This document shows positions 27,804 to 39,894 of a stretch of DNA of 64,000 bases, piece by piece. This stretch comes from Pythium myriotylum (lineage: Eukaryota > Oomycota > Peronosporomycetes > Pythiales > Pythiaceae), in assembly GCA_023091665.1 (NCBI GenBank), contig JALJCQ010000017.1:2480001-2544000 (forward strand), in the 5' to 3' direction. The position numbers and the translations under genes are program-made. Position 1 is the first letter of the stretch. Each line of letters opens with the position of its first letter. Under the pieces are notes generated by a model. That model worked only from the letters and a program-made list of their open reading frames with translations, did no database searches and was not told where the DNA came from.

Positions 27804-28254
27804 TTTCTGGGAGACGCAACTGGGCTCGCGGAACTTCAAGTGTCGAACGTTCTAGTGTCGACGGTCGACGCAGCCCATTGAAGTGGCTCTGTTCAACGGC
27901 TTTCTCCGACTATTAGTAGGTGAGTGCCACTGGGGTTTGTTGTCGAATCGTGGAGATGACCGACATGTGCCGACGTGTAGGAGAAGAACATCAGTCAACA
28001 CATCGAGCCGAGGATCGGCAACCTCAGACTCAGACCCACACAGAAGAAACAGTGTGTACCAGATTCGACTCGTCTATGCACAGGTGGACACCAAGGCGAT
28101 GAGATGGGCGAGATCGAACCGATGCCACTTCTCAGAGATATGCAGCAGCGTCCGGCGTTCCGTGCTTCAGAATTTGCTTCATCAAGTGATGAATCACAGA
28201 ATTCTATTAGCCCATCTCTCAAGAGGCAAGAGGCGCAACTCCAAAGGCGATCGA
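27804..28254 (+). repeat. Block X, copy 3, with empty LINE target site
   Basis: Shares the X core with the other three copies and carries the uninterrupted target CAACTCCAAAGGCGATCG at 28236-28253. It lacks the MITE. From 28255 to 28656 it is the 3' flank of GH5-B, with no gene. Confidence 0.8.
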
Positions 28255-28656
28255 GTAAACAATACGCGTTTTGCTGAACAAGTTCTAGACGTTGGCTCGG
28301 CTGCAGCACTCGCAGATGGCTCAGACTCCCATGCATCTGAGACCGAGTGGGCTCGTAAAAGTTTGCGCTCAGTACCTGCACTCCAACCGACGGTCAGAGA
28401 ACCTTTCTCCAAGCTGCTTCTGGCTCACGCACACATTGACGTCCTTTCTTTGTCGACGAATCAACCAAGCAGCCACACCAGCGAGTCACAAACGCCTCCT
28501 CTTTGTGGTGTTTGGTCCCCAGTCACAAAAAAAAAAATACAACCAAGTTCTTCCTTCCAACACTCAAGCGTCGATTCATTCACACTGCAAACTGAACTTT
28601 TACTACCTCACGTCACTTGTCAACTGATCTACGCAAACACTTCACACCACGCCACC

Positions 28657-29925
28657 TCACGGGATCGGCGTGCCCTGGAAAACCGACAGCATCGCCAACT
28701 TGTCGCTGCGCGGCGTGTTCCAGTCCGTGTCCAGCAGACCCTCCGTGTCGCCAGAGTTCGGGTTGAGGCTCCAGTAGAAGAACCCGATCGACTTCTGCTT
28801 CAGGTACGACGCGAACTTGTCCTGCCACTTCTTGTCCGAGTCCGAACGGTACTTGCCGCCCCACTCGCCCACGACCAACGGACCGTACTTGCCCTGCACG
28901 AAACCAAAGTGGAGGTCCCAGATCGCAGGCATGTTGGCCGGGTACGTCGAGTTGGAGAAGTACGGTTGGCTTGACACGTCCGAGCTGTACGCGTGCGGGC
29001 TGTACACGAGACGCTCGGCCACCGGCAGCGTGAGGTTGGCGCGCTGCACGTCCATGAGGTTCTCGCCCCAGAAGCACGGGTACGCGGCCTGGTCTCGGCT
29101 CGACTGCGACTGGCCCTCCACAAAGATGAGCCAACGCGGCACGATCTTGAGGATGCTCGTGGCCCACTGCAGACTCGCGAGACGGAAGTCGTTGGCGGCG
29201 TTGTTGCTGCCCCACGACGCCGCGCCGTGCGGCTCGTTCTTCAGGTCCGCGCCAATCACGTTCCACGTGTCCTTGTACCTCGCCGCGAGGATCTTCCACG
29301 CGTTCTCGAAGTTGTTCTTGTCGCTGTCCGACGTGTACCAGAGCTCCGTGATGCCGCCACTCGCGTGGTTCAAGATGTGCGCGTCCAACAGCACGACGAT
29401 CTTCTTGTCCGCGAACGTCTTGATCGTGTAGTCCATGACGTCCAGGTACGTGAGCGTCTTGCCGTTGAACGTGTTCAAGAGCGGCGTCTCGTTCGTGATC
29501 TTGGTCTTGTCGATCGACAGGTTCTGGAGCACGGCGTCCACGGCAAATGGAAGACGGATCGCGTTGAAGTTGTTGCTCTTGAGGAACGCGGCGATCTTGG
29601 AGATCGTGGTCGACTGGCCGCCTCCCCACAGTCCGTGCGGCACGAGGATCTCGCCTTCCATGCCGAAGTAGTTGGCGCCCTTGAAGGTGAACGGCTGGCC
29701 GTTCATGTAGATGCCGTTGAGCTTGGCCTGGAAGACCGGCGTCGCCAGAGGCTGGACGACCGCGTTCACGCTGAACTTGGCGTCCACGAGTGGGTCTTGC
29801 TGGACTGCAGGGCCGGCGGGGAACGACGCCGGGAGCGAGTACGGGTGCGAGTTGGCGGACGCCTGGAGCGCCGAGCCGGAGAGAGCCACGACCGTCGCGA
29901 CGATCTGGAGCGCGAGGAGCTTCAT
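28657..29925 (-). CDS. GH5 endoglucanase-like, secreted (copy B)
   Basis: 422 residues, the same as copy A except Ser52 instead of Gly, and identical to copy C. It keeps the signal peptide, Glu231 in the NEPHG motif and Glu354 in VVGEWGG. The ATG at 29925 follows the same Inr (29960-29975, minus). It is divergent to GH7-B. Confidence 0.94.
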   Translation of the reverse strand: MKLLALQIVATVVALSGSALQASANSHPYSLPASFPAGPAVQQDPLVDAKFSVNAVVQPLATPVFQAKLNGIYMNGQPFTFKGANYFGMEGEILVPHGLWGGGQSTTISKIAAFLKSNNFNAIRLPFAVDAVLQNLSIDKTKITNETPLLNTFNGKTLTYLDVMDYTIKTFADKKIVVLLDAHILNHASGGITELWYTSDSDKNNFENAWKILAARYKDTWNVIGADLKNEPHGAASWGSNNAANDFRLASLQWATSILKIVPRWLIFVEGQSQSSRDQAAYPCFWGENLMDVQRANLTLPVAERLVYSPHAYSSDVSSQPYFSNSTYPANMPAIWDLHFGFVQGKYGPLVVGEWGGKYRSDSDKKWQDKFASYLKQKSIGFFYWSLNPNSGDTEGLLDTDWNTPRSDKLAMLSVFQGTPIP

Positions 29926-32086
29926 CGTGGGCTTGGCTTGGGCTCGATGAGCGGAAGGCAAATTGAAAAGTGAAGTCAAAAATCGGCGTGGGCTCTCCTC
30001 AAGATGAGCCTACTAGGATGTGATGAACCCTCGACTGGAGACCCCAGCAGCACACCACTAGTGAGCTTGAGCACAGTAGACCCGACTGTCCCCCGCCTCA
30101 CGCTTGTCCTCCCGGTAGGGCCGTCGAGACCATCGACCTCCGATGAAAGCTGCACCGGCTCCGTCCTGCTCGCTGACCTCAGCAGCTGCTTGCAGAAAAT
30201 TTTGCTGCCGAGCTGGTCGGCAAGGATACCGAATGGATCGAAACGATCGTGCTCTCGGTGTGTGTCGTGTGTCGGGAATATATCCAGCGGAGGACGGCTT
30301 GGCTCGTGTTTAGAAGTCTGAGCGTCGTCCCATCCGGAGGGTCAGGTCAACCCGGGTCGACTGCTGGGATTGCTGCTGGCTGGGTGGGATCTGTCACCAG
30401 CTAGAGAGGATGGACCAGTCGTGCTCAAGATGTGGAGTCGTCCAATCGAAGACGACTTCAACATCACGCGATCGGAGCTGTTGATTCCATCGGTCGGACG
30501 AGACGGAAACTCACAACTCACGTGATCCGATCCGATAGGCGGCGGCAAGCAGAACTGAGCATGCGCGAAAAGCAACGTCCGGACGGGCATCGTGTTGACA
30601 CATCTAGAAGCTCGTGGTCGAGTCTCCGTTTGGAGTTGGATTCCAGTGGCGATCGGACTCTGGACACAGTGTACAGTCAACAATACTCCTCTTCGGTTTG
30701 TTTGCGGCATCGGAGTTGTGGGGGCGTGTCCACGGTGAAAGAGTACACACGCAGTGCCTGCGTTCTGTCGAAGGCGAGAGCGATCGCTCTTGACTGGGTC
30801 ATGGGAAAGAGACGGCTGTCATTGGAGAAAGTCGGCGCGGCCGTTTCTCAGTTTCGAGGATTTGACCAGCGATGTGTGACACAGTGGTACTTGCAGTTGT
30901 TGATCGGGTGCACATCGGATGCTCTCACGAAAGCCGACGCGTCTCATTGACCGACCACGCGAAGAAGAGTCGATCTGCCATCAAGGGATGTGAAGCACCG
31001 GCACACCCACTACAGTACTGTATTGAAAAAGTACTGTGCCACACTGTACAGTGGATAAGAGTCGAGCAAAGATGCAACATCCGATTGGAAAGCAAAGGCA
31101 TCCCTGTGTCATTCGGGGGCCATCACGAGACTCCGTTTGTGCGATCAATCACCGCTGTTGCTCGAACTCCATGCCTTCTCTTCGAATTCAGCAGCGGAGC
31201 AGTTGATACCACACGCAGGGTGGATGGACCCTTTACTGTCTGTCGTACACGAGGGGGTCATCAGCGAAGGGGTCACCAGCTGGTTAGGCGGCGCCCATCC
31301 CCGAGAAACACCACCGTGAACCAGAGAGCAGAGCAAAGCGAGCGACCAGGCCCTCTTCTTCCGACGTCAGTGAGCGGATCTCCTCGTCCCCAGCTGCATG
31401 TCAAATATTCACGATTCCTCTGGGATGCAGTCTCCGCTTCACGAAACCGTGGATGGTTCAGAATCGCTCTCATCCTTCGCCACCGCACCCTATCGATGTT
31501 GACAGAGGCTTGGCCCAGCGCAGACACCTATGTCCGTGTTGACAAAGATCGCGTGGATGGGCGTGATCAAAATTTCCGGCCGTGTGCCGATCGTCTCTGT
31601 CGTGCTCGGAGCTTGCACTCGACCGTCATCCCCACCCAGACGCACAGCATTGCATCTATGAGCGATCTTGAGGTGGCGAAAATTTCATCCCGTGCGGTGC
31701 AGGAAGATCTGTCAGGAGGCGATGTACTGGATTCGTGTTGATACGTAGATCCAGATTGCTCACCGTGTACCAGACCAGACGAGAGCAAGCAAGACACTCT
31801 GCCCAGGAGAGCCCAGCTGAGCTGGATCTTCTCCGTTTGCCCATCCCCCTTCAACCACTCCATAGAATGCCCTCCTTCAAGGGGCAGGATGTTCCGCTGC
31901 AGACCTGCAGATCGAGCGGACAGGGGACGGTTCTCCCGTTGGGAAAACAGTCCGCACCACAGCACTTGCAAGCACTCGCGACCGTCCACCAGTCCCATTC
32001 CCACTCGCGATCGCATTTTCATTCTCCAACTTCCCACGCCGAGAGCAAGCCCCACCTAGTCCAACACCAACACCAACACCAACACC
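29926..32086. promoter_or_regulatory. Shared divergent promoter region, cassette B
   Basis: 2161 bp. As in A, but includes the 290-bp segment 31469-31758 that A lacks. Inr before GH5-B at 29960-29975 (minus). The GH7-B Inr, CATTTTCATTCTCCAACTTCCC, is at ~32015-32036. The (CCAACA)n leader adjoins the GH7 ATG. The conserved hairpin near 31010-31045 is retained. Confidence 0.72.
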
Positions 32087-33487
32087 ATGAAGATCGTCCA
32101 AGCCGCGACCCCCGCCGCGGTGCTCGCCACCTCGCTCCTCGCGCTCGCCAACGCCCAACAAGTCGGCACCAACCAGGCCGAAGTCCACCCGGCGCTCCCG
32201 TCCCAAACCTGCACCACCTCCGGCGGATGCAAGACCGAGGCCACCAAGATCGTGCTCGACTCCAACTGGCGCTGGACCCACAACGTCGGCGGATCCACCA
32301 ACTGCTACACCGGCAACAAGTGGGACACGACGCTCTGCCCGGACCCGGCCACCTGTGCCAAGAACTGTGCCATCGACGGCGCCGACTACCAGGGCACCTA
32401 CGGCATCACCACCAGCAACCAGGAGGTCGCGCTTAAGCTCGTCACCAAGGGACCCTACTCGACCAACGTCGGCTCCCGCATCTACCTCTTGAAGGACGAC
32501 AACACCTACAAGCTCTTCAACCTGCTCAACCAGGAGTTCGCCTTCGACGTCGATGTGTCGCAGCTGCCGTGCGGTCTCAACGGCGCGCTCTACTTCGTGC
32601 AGATGGACGCGGACGGTGGCAAGTCCAAGTACCCGACCAACAAGGCCGGCGCGGCCTACGGCACGGGCTACTGTGATGCGCAGTGCCCGCACGACATCAA
32701 GTTCATCAACGGCGAGGCCAACGTGAACAACTGGACGCCGTCGCCGACCGACCCGAACGCCGGTACGGGCCAGTACGGCTCGTGCTGTCCCGAGATGGAC
32801 ATCTGGGAGTCCAACTCGATCTCGAACGCATTCACGTCGCACCCGTGCACGGTGTCGGGCCAGACGCGCTGCACGAGTCCGACGCAGTGCGGCGACGACG
32901 CCTCGGGCAACCGCTTCAAGGGCGTCTGCGACAAGGACGGCTGCGACTGGAACCCCTACCGCATGGGCAACAAGACGTTCTTCGGCCCGGGCTCGTCCTT
33001 CACGCTCGACTCGACCAAGCCCTTCACGGTCGTCACGCAGTTCATCACGAGCGACAAGACGGCCAACGGCAACCTCGTCGAGATCAAGCGCTTCTACAAG
33101 CAGAACGGCAAGATCATCCAGACGCCCAACGCCAACTGGAAGGGCATCGACGCCGTCAACTCCATCACCGACAAGGTCTGCACGCAGGCCAAGACGCTCT
33201 TCGGCGACACCAACGACCACGCCACCAAGGGCGGTCTCACGGCCCTCGGCAACGCGCTCAAGAAGGGCGTCGTGCTCACGCTCAGTCTCTGGACCGACCA
33301 CGCAGCCAACTGCCTGTGGCTCGACTCGTCGTACCCGTTGAACAAGAGCCCGTCGCTTCCGGGTGTGGCTCGCGGCACTTGCGCGACGACGAGTGGTGTG
33401 CCCAAGGACGTGGAGGCGGCCGTGCCGGGTGCCACGGTCAAGTACAGCAACATCCGCATCGGCGACATCGGCTCCACGACCAAGTAA
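32087..33487 (+). CDS. GH7 cellobiohydrolase-like, secreted (copy B)
   Basis: 466 residues, the same as copy A except Val128 (SNVGSR) and identical to copy C. The EMDIWE signature (Glu236/Asp238/Glu241), signal peptide and all Cys are kept. The 3' end is followed after 28 bp by unrelated sequence (LINE tail), so its original 3' flank is lost and its transcript end may differ from A and C. Confidence 0.95.
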   Translation: MKIVQAATPAAVLATSLLALANAQQVGTNQAEVHPALPSQTCTTSGGCKTEATKIVLDSNWRWTHNVGGSTNCYTGNKWDTTLCPDPATCAKNCAIDGADYQGTYGITTSNQEVALKLVTKGPYSTNVGSRIYLLKDDNTYKLFNLLNQEFAFDVDVSQLPCGLNGALYFVQMDADGGKSKYPTNKAGAAYGTGYCDAQCPHDIKFINGEANVNNWTPSPTDPNAGTGQYGSCCPEMDIWESNSISNAFTSHPCTVSGQTRCTSPTQCGDDASGNRFKGVCDKDGCDWNPYRMGNKTFFGPGSSFTLDSTKPFTVVTQFITSDKTANGNLVEIKRFYKQNGKIIQTPNANWKGIDAVNSITDKVCTQAKTLFGDTNDHATKGGLTALGNALKKGVVLTLSLWTDHAANCLWLDSSYPLNKSPSLPGVARGTCATTSGVPKDVEAAVPGATVKYSNIRIGDIGSTTK

Positions 33488-33515
33488 GGACTCTCTTTCT
33501 TCGCTAGGTTTGTAT

Positions 33516-33700
33516 AGGTAGCTGGAGTTGGTCCACATCCGTGCCAGTATAGCCGCTATCGCGCTACTCGGTGCCACCGCTTGGGTCCGGAGGAGACAGG
33601 CAGTTAAGGGAGAGTCTAGAACCACGCGAGCTTGGTCGTTGTGCCATCGCATAGGGTACATATTGCACTCAATAGACTTCAACTTCATCTGCAGCATTTG
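33516..33700 (+). mobile_element. LINE 3' tail fragment downstream of GH7-B
   Basis: Ends with catagggtacatattgcactcaatagacttcaacttcatctgc, matching the 3' end of the LINE at 9055-9110. The upstream ~130 bp read as a decayed C-terminal piece of the LINE ORF. It marks the B/C junction. The sequence from 33700 to 33810 resembles the 3' flank of GH5 (gcgactcgctggtg..cagaagcaactttgagaaaggttccctcaccgtcg). Confidence 0.7.
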
Positions 33701-33810
33701 CGACTCGCTGGTGCAACAGTCATGAACAGAGACAGTACGCCAATTTGGGCATACTGGAGCCAGCTCAGAAGCAACTTTGAGAAAGGTTCCCTCACCGTCG
33801 ATTTCGTGAG

Positions 33811-34480
33811 CGCAAACTTCAAGCGCCCACTTGGTCTCAGCTGCATCGTCTGCCTGGGAAGCCGAGCCAACTTCAGTACTCGAATAGTCCACCGCGAACG
33901 TTCCTTCGATGAGTCCGATGGACACACGCAAGGTGATTCCGACGGACTCATACAGCAACGTCCCCTTCGAGTCAAACGGAGGAGGAGCCCTAGTCTACGA
34001 CGTTCGATTCGACATTTCTGGGAGACGCACCTGGGCTCGTGGAACTTCAAGTGTCGAACGTTCCAGTGTCAACGGTCGACGCAGCCCATTGAAGTGGCTC
34101 TGTTAAATGTTCAACGGCTTTCTCCGACTATTAGTAGGAGAGTGCCACTGGGGGCTTGTTGTCGAATGGTGGAGATGACCGACGTGTGCCGACGTGTAGA
34201 AGAAGAACATCAGTCAACACACCGAGCCGAGGATCGGCAACCTCAGACTCAGACCCACACAGAAGAATCAGTTCCCGATGCGACTCGTCTATGCACAGGT
34301 GGACACGGAGGCGATGAGATGGGCGAGATCGAACCGATGCCACTTCTCAGAGGTTTGCGGAAGCGTCCGGCGTTCCGTTCAACCACCATCACCACCAAAG
34401 CAGTTGAAATGTCATGTTCCCATGTTTTCTTTACGCTACGACGCCGACGCTACTAAAAGAAGAAAGAGCCACTTGTCCAA
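33811..34480 (+). repeat. Block X, copy 4 (3' flank of GH7-C)
   Basis: Nearly identical to 15797-16465 and stands in the same position relative to GH7. No recognisable gene. Confidence 0.7.
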
Positions 34481-34507
34481 TACAAACCTAGCGAAGAAAG
34501 AGAGTCC

Positions 34508-35908
34508 TTACTTGGTCGTGGAGCCGATGTCGCCGATGCGGATGTTGCTGTACTTGACCGTGGCGCCCGGCACCGCCGCCTCCACGTCCTTGGGCACACC
34601 ACTCGTCGTCGCGCAAGTGCCGCGAGCCACACCCGGAAGCGACGGGCTCTTGTTCAACGGGTACGACGAGTCGAGCCACAGGCAGTTGGCTGCGTGGTCG
34701 GTCCAGAGACTGAGCGTGAGCACGACGCCCTTCTTGAGCGCGTTGCCGAGGGCCGTGAGACCGCCCTTGGTGGCGTGGTCGTTGGTGTCGCCGAAGAGCG
34801 TCTTGGCCTGCGTGCAGACCTTGTCGGTGATGGAGTTGACGGCGTCGATGCCCTTCCAGTTGGCGTTGGGCGTCTGGATGATCTTGCCGTTCTGCTTGTA
34901 GAAGCGCTTGATCTCGACGAGGTTGCCGTTGGCCGTCTTGTCGCTCGTGATGAACTGCGTGACGACCGTGAAGGGCTTGGTCGAGTCGAGCGTGAAGGAC
35001 GAGCCCGGGCCGAAGAACGTCTTGTTGCCCATGCGGTAGGGGTTCCAGTCGCAGCCGTCCTTGTCGCAGACGCCCTTGAAGCGGTTGCCCGAGGCGTCGT
35101 CGCCGCACTGCGTCGGACTCGTGCAGCGCGTCTGGCCCGACACCGTGCACGGGTGCGACGTGAATGCGTTCGAGATCGAGTTGGACTCCCAGATGTCCAT
35201 CTCGGGACAGCACGAGCCGTACTGGCCCGTACCGGCGTTCGGGTCGGTCGGCGACGGCGTCCAGTTGTTCACGTTGGCCTCGCCGTTGATGAACTTGATG
35301 TCGTGCGGGCACTGCGCATCACAGTAGCCCGTGCCGTAGGCCGCGCCGGCCTTGTTGGTCGGGTACTTGGACTTGCCACCGTCCGCGTCCATCTGCACGA
35401 AGTAGAGCGCGCCGTTGAGACCGCACGGCAGCTGCGACACATCGACGTCGAAGGCGAACTCCTGGTTGAGCAGGTTGAAGAGCTTGTAGGTGTTGTCGTC
35501 CTTCAAGAGGTAGATGCGGGAGCCGACGTTGGTCGAGTAGGGTCCCTTGGTGACGAGCTTAAGCGCGACCTCCTGGTTGCTGGTGGTGATGCCGTAGGTG
35601 CCCTGGTAGTCGGCGCCGTCGATGGCACAGTTCTTGGCACAGGTGGCCGGGTCCGGGCAGAGCGTCGTGTCCCACTTGTTGCCGGTGTAGCAGTTGGTGG
35701 ATCCGCCGACGTTGTGGGTCCAGCGCCAGTTGGAGTCGAGCACGATCTTGGTGGCCTCGGTCTTGCATCCGCCGGAGGTGGTGCAGGTTTGGGACGGGAG
35801 CGCCGGGTGGACTTCGGCCTGGTTGGTGCCGACTTGTTGGGCGTTGGCGAGCGCGAGGAGCGAGGTGGCGAGCACCGCGGCGGGGGTCGCGGCTTGGACG
35901 ATCTTCAT
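34508..35908 (-). CDS. GH7 cellobiohydrolase-like, secreted (copy C)
   Basis: 466 residues, identical to copy B, with Val128. Catalytic Glu236/Asp238/Glu241 and the signal peptide are intact. Its 3' flank matches copy A. It faces GH7-B tail to tail across ~1 kb. Confidence 0.95.
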   Translation of the reverse strand: MKIVQAATPAAVLATSLLALANAQQVGTNQAEVHPALPSQTCTTSGGCKTEATKIVLDSNWRWTHNVGGSTNCYTGNKWDTTLCPDPATCAKNCAIDGADYQGTYGITTSNQEVALKLVTKGPYSTNVGSRIYLLKDDNTYKLFNLLNQEFAFDVDVSQLPCGLNGALYFVQMDADGGKSKYPTNKAGAAYGTGYCDAQCPHDIKFINGEANVNNWTPSPTDPNAGTGQYGSCCPEMDIWESNSISNAFTSHPCTVSGQTRCTSPTQCGDDASGNRFKGVCDKDGCDWNPYRMGNKTFFGPGSSFTLDSTKPFTVVTQFITSDKTANGNLVEIKRFYKQNGKIIQTPNANWKGIDAVNSITDKVCTQAKTLFGDTNDHATKGGLTALGNALKKGVVLTLSLWTDHAANCLWLDSSYPLNKSPSLPGVARGTCATTSGVPKDVEAAVPGATVKYSNIRIGDIGSTTK

Positions 35909-38069
35909 GGTGTTGGTGTTGGTGTTGGTGTTGGACTAGGTGGGGCTTGCTCTCGGCGTGGGAAGTTGGAGAATGAAAATGCGATCGCGAGTGGGAATGG
36001 GACTGGTGGACGGTCGCGAGTGCTTGCAAGTGCTGTGGTGCGGACTGTTTTCCCAACGGGAGAACCGTCCCCTGTCCGCTCGATCTGCAGGTCTGCAGCG
36101 GAACATCCTGCCCCTTGAAGGAGGGCATTCTATGGAGTGGTTGAAGGGGGATGGGCAAACGGAGAAGATCCAGCTCAGCTGGGCTCTCCTGGGCAGAGTG
36201 TCTTGCTTGCTCTCGTCTGGTCTGGTACACGGTGAGCAATCTGGATCTACGTATCAACACGAATCCAGTACATCGCCTCCTGACAGATCTTCCTGCACCG
36301 CACGGGATGAAATTTTCGCCACCTCAAGATCGCTCATAGATGCAATGCTGTGCGTCTGGGTGGGGATGACGGTCGAGTGCAAGCTCCGAGCACGACAGAG
36401 ACGATCGGCACACGGCCGGAAATTTTGATCACGCCCATCCACGCGATCTTTGTCAACACGGACATAGGTGTCTGCGCTGGGCCAAGCCTCTGTCAACATC
36501 GATAGGGTGCGGTGGCGAAGGATGAGAGCGATTCTGAACCATCCACGGTTTCGTGAAGCGGAGACTGCATCCCAGAGGAATCGTGAATATTTGACATGCA
36601 GCTGGGGACGAGGAGATCCGCTCACTGACGTCGGAAGAAGAGGGCCTGGTCGCTCGCTTTGCTCTGCTCTCTGGTTCACAGTGGTGTTTCTCGGGGATGG
36701 GCACAACCTAACCAGCTGATGACCCCCTCGCTGATGACCCCCTCGTGTACGACAGACAGTAAAGGGTCCATCCACCCTGCGTGTGGTATCAACTGCTCCG
36801 CTGCTGAATTCGAAGAGAAGGCATGGAGTTCGAGCAACAGCGGTGATTGATCGCACAAACGGAGTCTCGTGATGGCCCCCGAATGACACAGGGATGCCTT
36901 TGCTTTCCAATCGGATGTTGCATCTTTGCTCGACTCTTATCCACTGTACAGTGTGGCACAGTACTTTTTCAATACAGTACTGTAGTGGGTGTGCCGGTGC
37001 TTCACATCCCTTGATGGCAGATCGACTCTTCTTCGCGTGGTCGGTCAATGAGACGCGTCGGCTTTCGTGAGAGCATCCGATGTGCACCCGATCAACAACT
37101 GCAAGTACCACTGTGTCACACATCGCTGGTCAAATCCTCGAAACTGAGAAACGGCCGCGCCGACTTTCTCCAATGACAGCCGTCTCTTTCCCATGACCCA
37201 GTCAAGAGCGATCGCTCTCGCCTTCGACAGAACGCAGGCACTGCGTGTGTACTCTTTCACCGTGGACACGCCCCCACAACTCCGATGCCGCAAACAAACC
37301 GAAGAGGAGTATTGTTGACTGTACACTGTGTCCAGAGTCCGATCGCCACTGGAATCCAACTCCAAACGGAGACTCGACCACGAGCTTCTAGATGTGTCAA
37401 CACGATGCCCGTCCGGACGTTGCTTTTCGCGCATGCTCAGTTCTGCTTGCCGCCGCCTATCGGATCGGATCACGTGAGTTGTGAGTTTCCGTCTCGTCCG
37501 ACCGATGGAATCAACAGCTCCGATCGCGTGATGTTGAAGTCGTCTTCGATTGGACGACTCCACATCTTGAGCACGACTGGTCCATCCTCTCTAGCTGGTG
37601 ACAGATCCCACCCAGCCAGCAGCAATCCCAGCAGTCGACCCGGGTTGACCTGACCCTCCGGATGGGACGACGCTCAGACTTCTAAACACGAGCCAAGCCG
37701 TCCTCCGCTGGATATATTCCCGACACACGACACACACCGAGAGCACGATCGTTTCGATCCATTCGGTATCCTTGCCGACCAGCTCGGCAGCAAAATTTTC
37801 TGCAAGCAGCTGCTGAGGTCAGCGAGCAGGACGGAGCCGGTGCAGCTTTCATCGGAGGTCGATGGTCTCGACGGCCCTACCGGGAGGACAAGCGTGAGGC
37901 GGGGGACAGTCGGGTCTACTGTGCTCAAGCTCACTAGTGGTGTGCTGCTGGGGTCTCCAGTCGAGGGTTCATCACATCCTAGTAGGCTCATCTTGAGGAG
38001 AGCCCACGCCGATTTTTGACTTCACTTTTCAATTTGCCTTCCGCTCATCGAGCCCAAGCCAAGCCCACG
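35909..38069. promoter_or_regulatory. Shared divergent promoter region, cassette C
   Basis: 2161 bp, including the 290-bp segment 36237-36526. Inr elements lie before GH7-C (~35960-35980, minus) and GH5-C (38020-38035). The hairpin CACAGTACT...AGTACTGT near 36957-36987 is kept. Confidence 0.72.
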
Positions 38070-39338
38070 ATGAAGCTCCTCGCGCTCCAGATCGTCGCGA
38101 CGGTCGTGGCTCTCTCCGGCTCGGCGCTCCAGGCGTCCGCCAACTCGCACCCGTACTCGCTCCCGGCGTCGTTCCCCGCCGGCCCTGCAGTCCAGCAAGA
38201 CCCACTCGTGGACGCCAAGTTCAGCGTGAACGCGGTCGTCCAGCCTCTGGCGACGCCGGTCTTCCAGGCCAAGCTCAACGGCATCTACATGAACGGCCAG
38301 CCGTTCACCTTCAAGGGCGCCAACTACTTCGGCATGGAAGGCGAGATCCTCGTGCCGCACGGACTGTGGGGAGGCGGCCAGTCGACCACGATCTCCAAGA
38401 TCGCCGCGTTCCTCAAGAGCAACAACTTCAACGCGATCCGTCTTCCATTTGCCGTGGACGCCGTGCTCCAGAACCTGTCGATCGACAAGACCAAGATCAC
38501 GAACGAGACGCCGCTCTTGAACACGTTCAACGGCAAGACGCTCACGTACCTGGACGTCATGGACTACACGATCAAGACGTTCGCGGACAAGAAGATCGTC
38601 GTGCTGTTGGACGCGCACATCTTGAACCACGCGAGTGGCGGCATCACGGAGCTCTGGTACACGTCGGACAGCGACAAGAACAACTTCGAGAACGCGTGGA
38701 AGATCCTCGCGGCGAGGTACAAGGACACGTGGAACGTGATTGGCGCGGACCTGAAGAACGAGCCGCACGGCGCGGCGTCGTGGGGCAGCAACAACGCCGC
38801 CAACGACTTCCGTCTCGCGAGTCTGCAGTGGGCCACGAGCATCCTCAAGATCGTGCCGCGTTGGCTCATCTTTGTGGAGGGCCAGTCGCAGTCGAGCCGA
38901 GACCAGGCCGCGTACCCGTGCTTCTGGGGCGAGAACCTCATGGACGTGCAGCGCGCCAACCTCACGCTGCCGGTGGCCGAGCGTCTCGTGTACAGCCCGC
39001 ACGCGTACAGCTCGGACGTGTCAAGCCAACCGTACTTCTCCAACTCGACGTACCCGGCCAACATGCCTGCGATCTGGGACCTCCACTTTGGTTTCGTGCA
39101 GGGCAAGTACGGTCCGTTGGTCGTGGGCGAGTGGGGCGGCAAGTACCGTTCGGACTCGGACAAGAAGTGGCAGGACAAGTTCGCGTCGTACCTGAAGCAG
39201 AAGTCGATCGGGTTCTTCTACTGGAGCCTCAACCCGAACTCTGGCGACACGGAGGGTCTGCTGGACACGGACTGGAACACGCCGCGCAGCGACAAGTTGG
39301 CGATGCTGTCGGTTTTCCAGGGCACGCCGATCCCGTGA
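38070..39338 (+). CDS. GH5 endoglucanase-like, secreted (copy C)
   Basis: 422 residues, identical to copy B (Ser52). The acid/base Glu231 and nucleophile Glu354 are kept. Same Inr and ATG context as A and B. Its 3' flank is shared with A up to 39651, then replaced by unrelated sequence. Confidence 0.94.
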   Translation: MKLLALQIVATVVALSGSALQASANSHPYSLPASFPAGPAVQQDPLVDAKFSVNAVVQPLATPVFQAKLNGIYMNGQPFTFKGANYFGMEGEILVPHGLWGGGQSTTISKIAAFLKSNNFNAIRLPFAVDAVLQNLSIDKTKITNETPLLNTFNGKTLTYLDVMDYTIKTFADKKIVVLLDAHILNHASGGITELWYTSDSDKNNFENAWKILAARYKDTWNVIGADLKNEPHGAASWGSNNAANDFRLASLQWATSILKIVPRWLIFVEGQSQSSRDQAAYPCFWGENLMDVQRANLTLPVAERLVYSPHAYSSDVSSQPYFSNSTYPANMPAIWDLHFGFVQGKYGPLVVGEWGGKYRSDSDKKWQDKFASYLKQKSIGFFYWSLNPNSGDTEGLLDTDWNTPRSDKLAMLSVFQGTPIP

Positions 39339-39766
39339 GGTGGCGTGGTGTGAAGTGTTTGCGTAGATCAGTTGACAAGTGACGTGAGGTAGTAAAAGTT
39401 CAGTTTGCAGTGTGAATGAATCGACGCTTGAGTGTTGGAAGGAAGAACTTGGTTGTATTTTTTTTTTTGTGACTGGGGACCAAACACCACAAAGAGGAGG
39501 CGTTTGTGACTCGCTGGTGTGGCTGCTTGGTTGATTCGTCGACAAAGAAAGGACGTCAATGTGTGCGTGAGCCAGAAGCAGCTTGGAGAAAGGTTCTCTG
39601 ACCGTCGGTTGGAGTGCAGGTACTGAGCGCAAACTTTTACGAGCCCACTCGAACATTTCGTACTTGGAAGAATCCAAACAGGACACCCGTACTTTACTGA
39701 GATACCACTGTATTGATCACCTTCAGCACTCTCCAAGTACCAAGTCCCTGGCGGCCAAGTCGATGG

Positions 39767-39889
39767 CTAAGACTGATGCTTGGCAATCGCCGTCACAAAT
39801 CCCTTGAAGTGCTGCTCGGCTGACGCGCCCGGGTGAAAGAACCAACTGCGCCGCATGCACTCATCAACGATGGCACAAGTTTGCTCCAT
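39767..39889 (-). other. Short coding-like fragment, unknown
   Basis: A 40-codon minus frame (MEQTCAIVDECMRRSWFFHP start) with natural-looking composition but no family I recognise. It lies between the end of cassette C and the left end of MULE 2. It could be an exon remnant of a host or transposon gene. The rest of 39652-39894 shows nothing. Confidence 0.25.
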
Positions 39890-39894
39890 CTTCA

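Larger units (their letters stand above)
27804..33515 (-). repeat. Cassette copy B (inverted)
   Basis: Mirror image of A (16467-23165) and C. Order: block X, GH5 (minus), shared promoter, GH7 (plus). The left limit abuts the MULE 1 right TIR. The right limit is 28 bp past the GH7 stop, where a LINE 3' tail begins. The encoded GH5 and GH7 are identical in sequence to those of C. Confidence 0.92.
33811..39651 (+). repeat. Cassette copy C (forward)
   Basis: Direct duplicate of A (15797-21347). Homology stops at gagcccactcg (39651), where A and B continue with gtctcag. Coding parts are identical to B. A few private changes lie in the promoter region, for example near 36703-36720. Confidence 0.92.
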
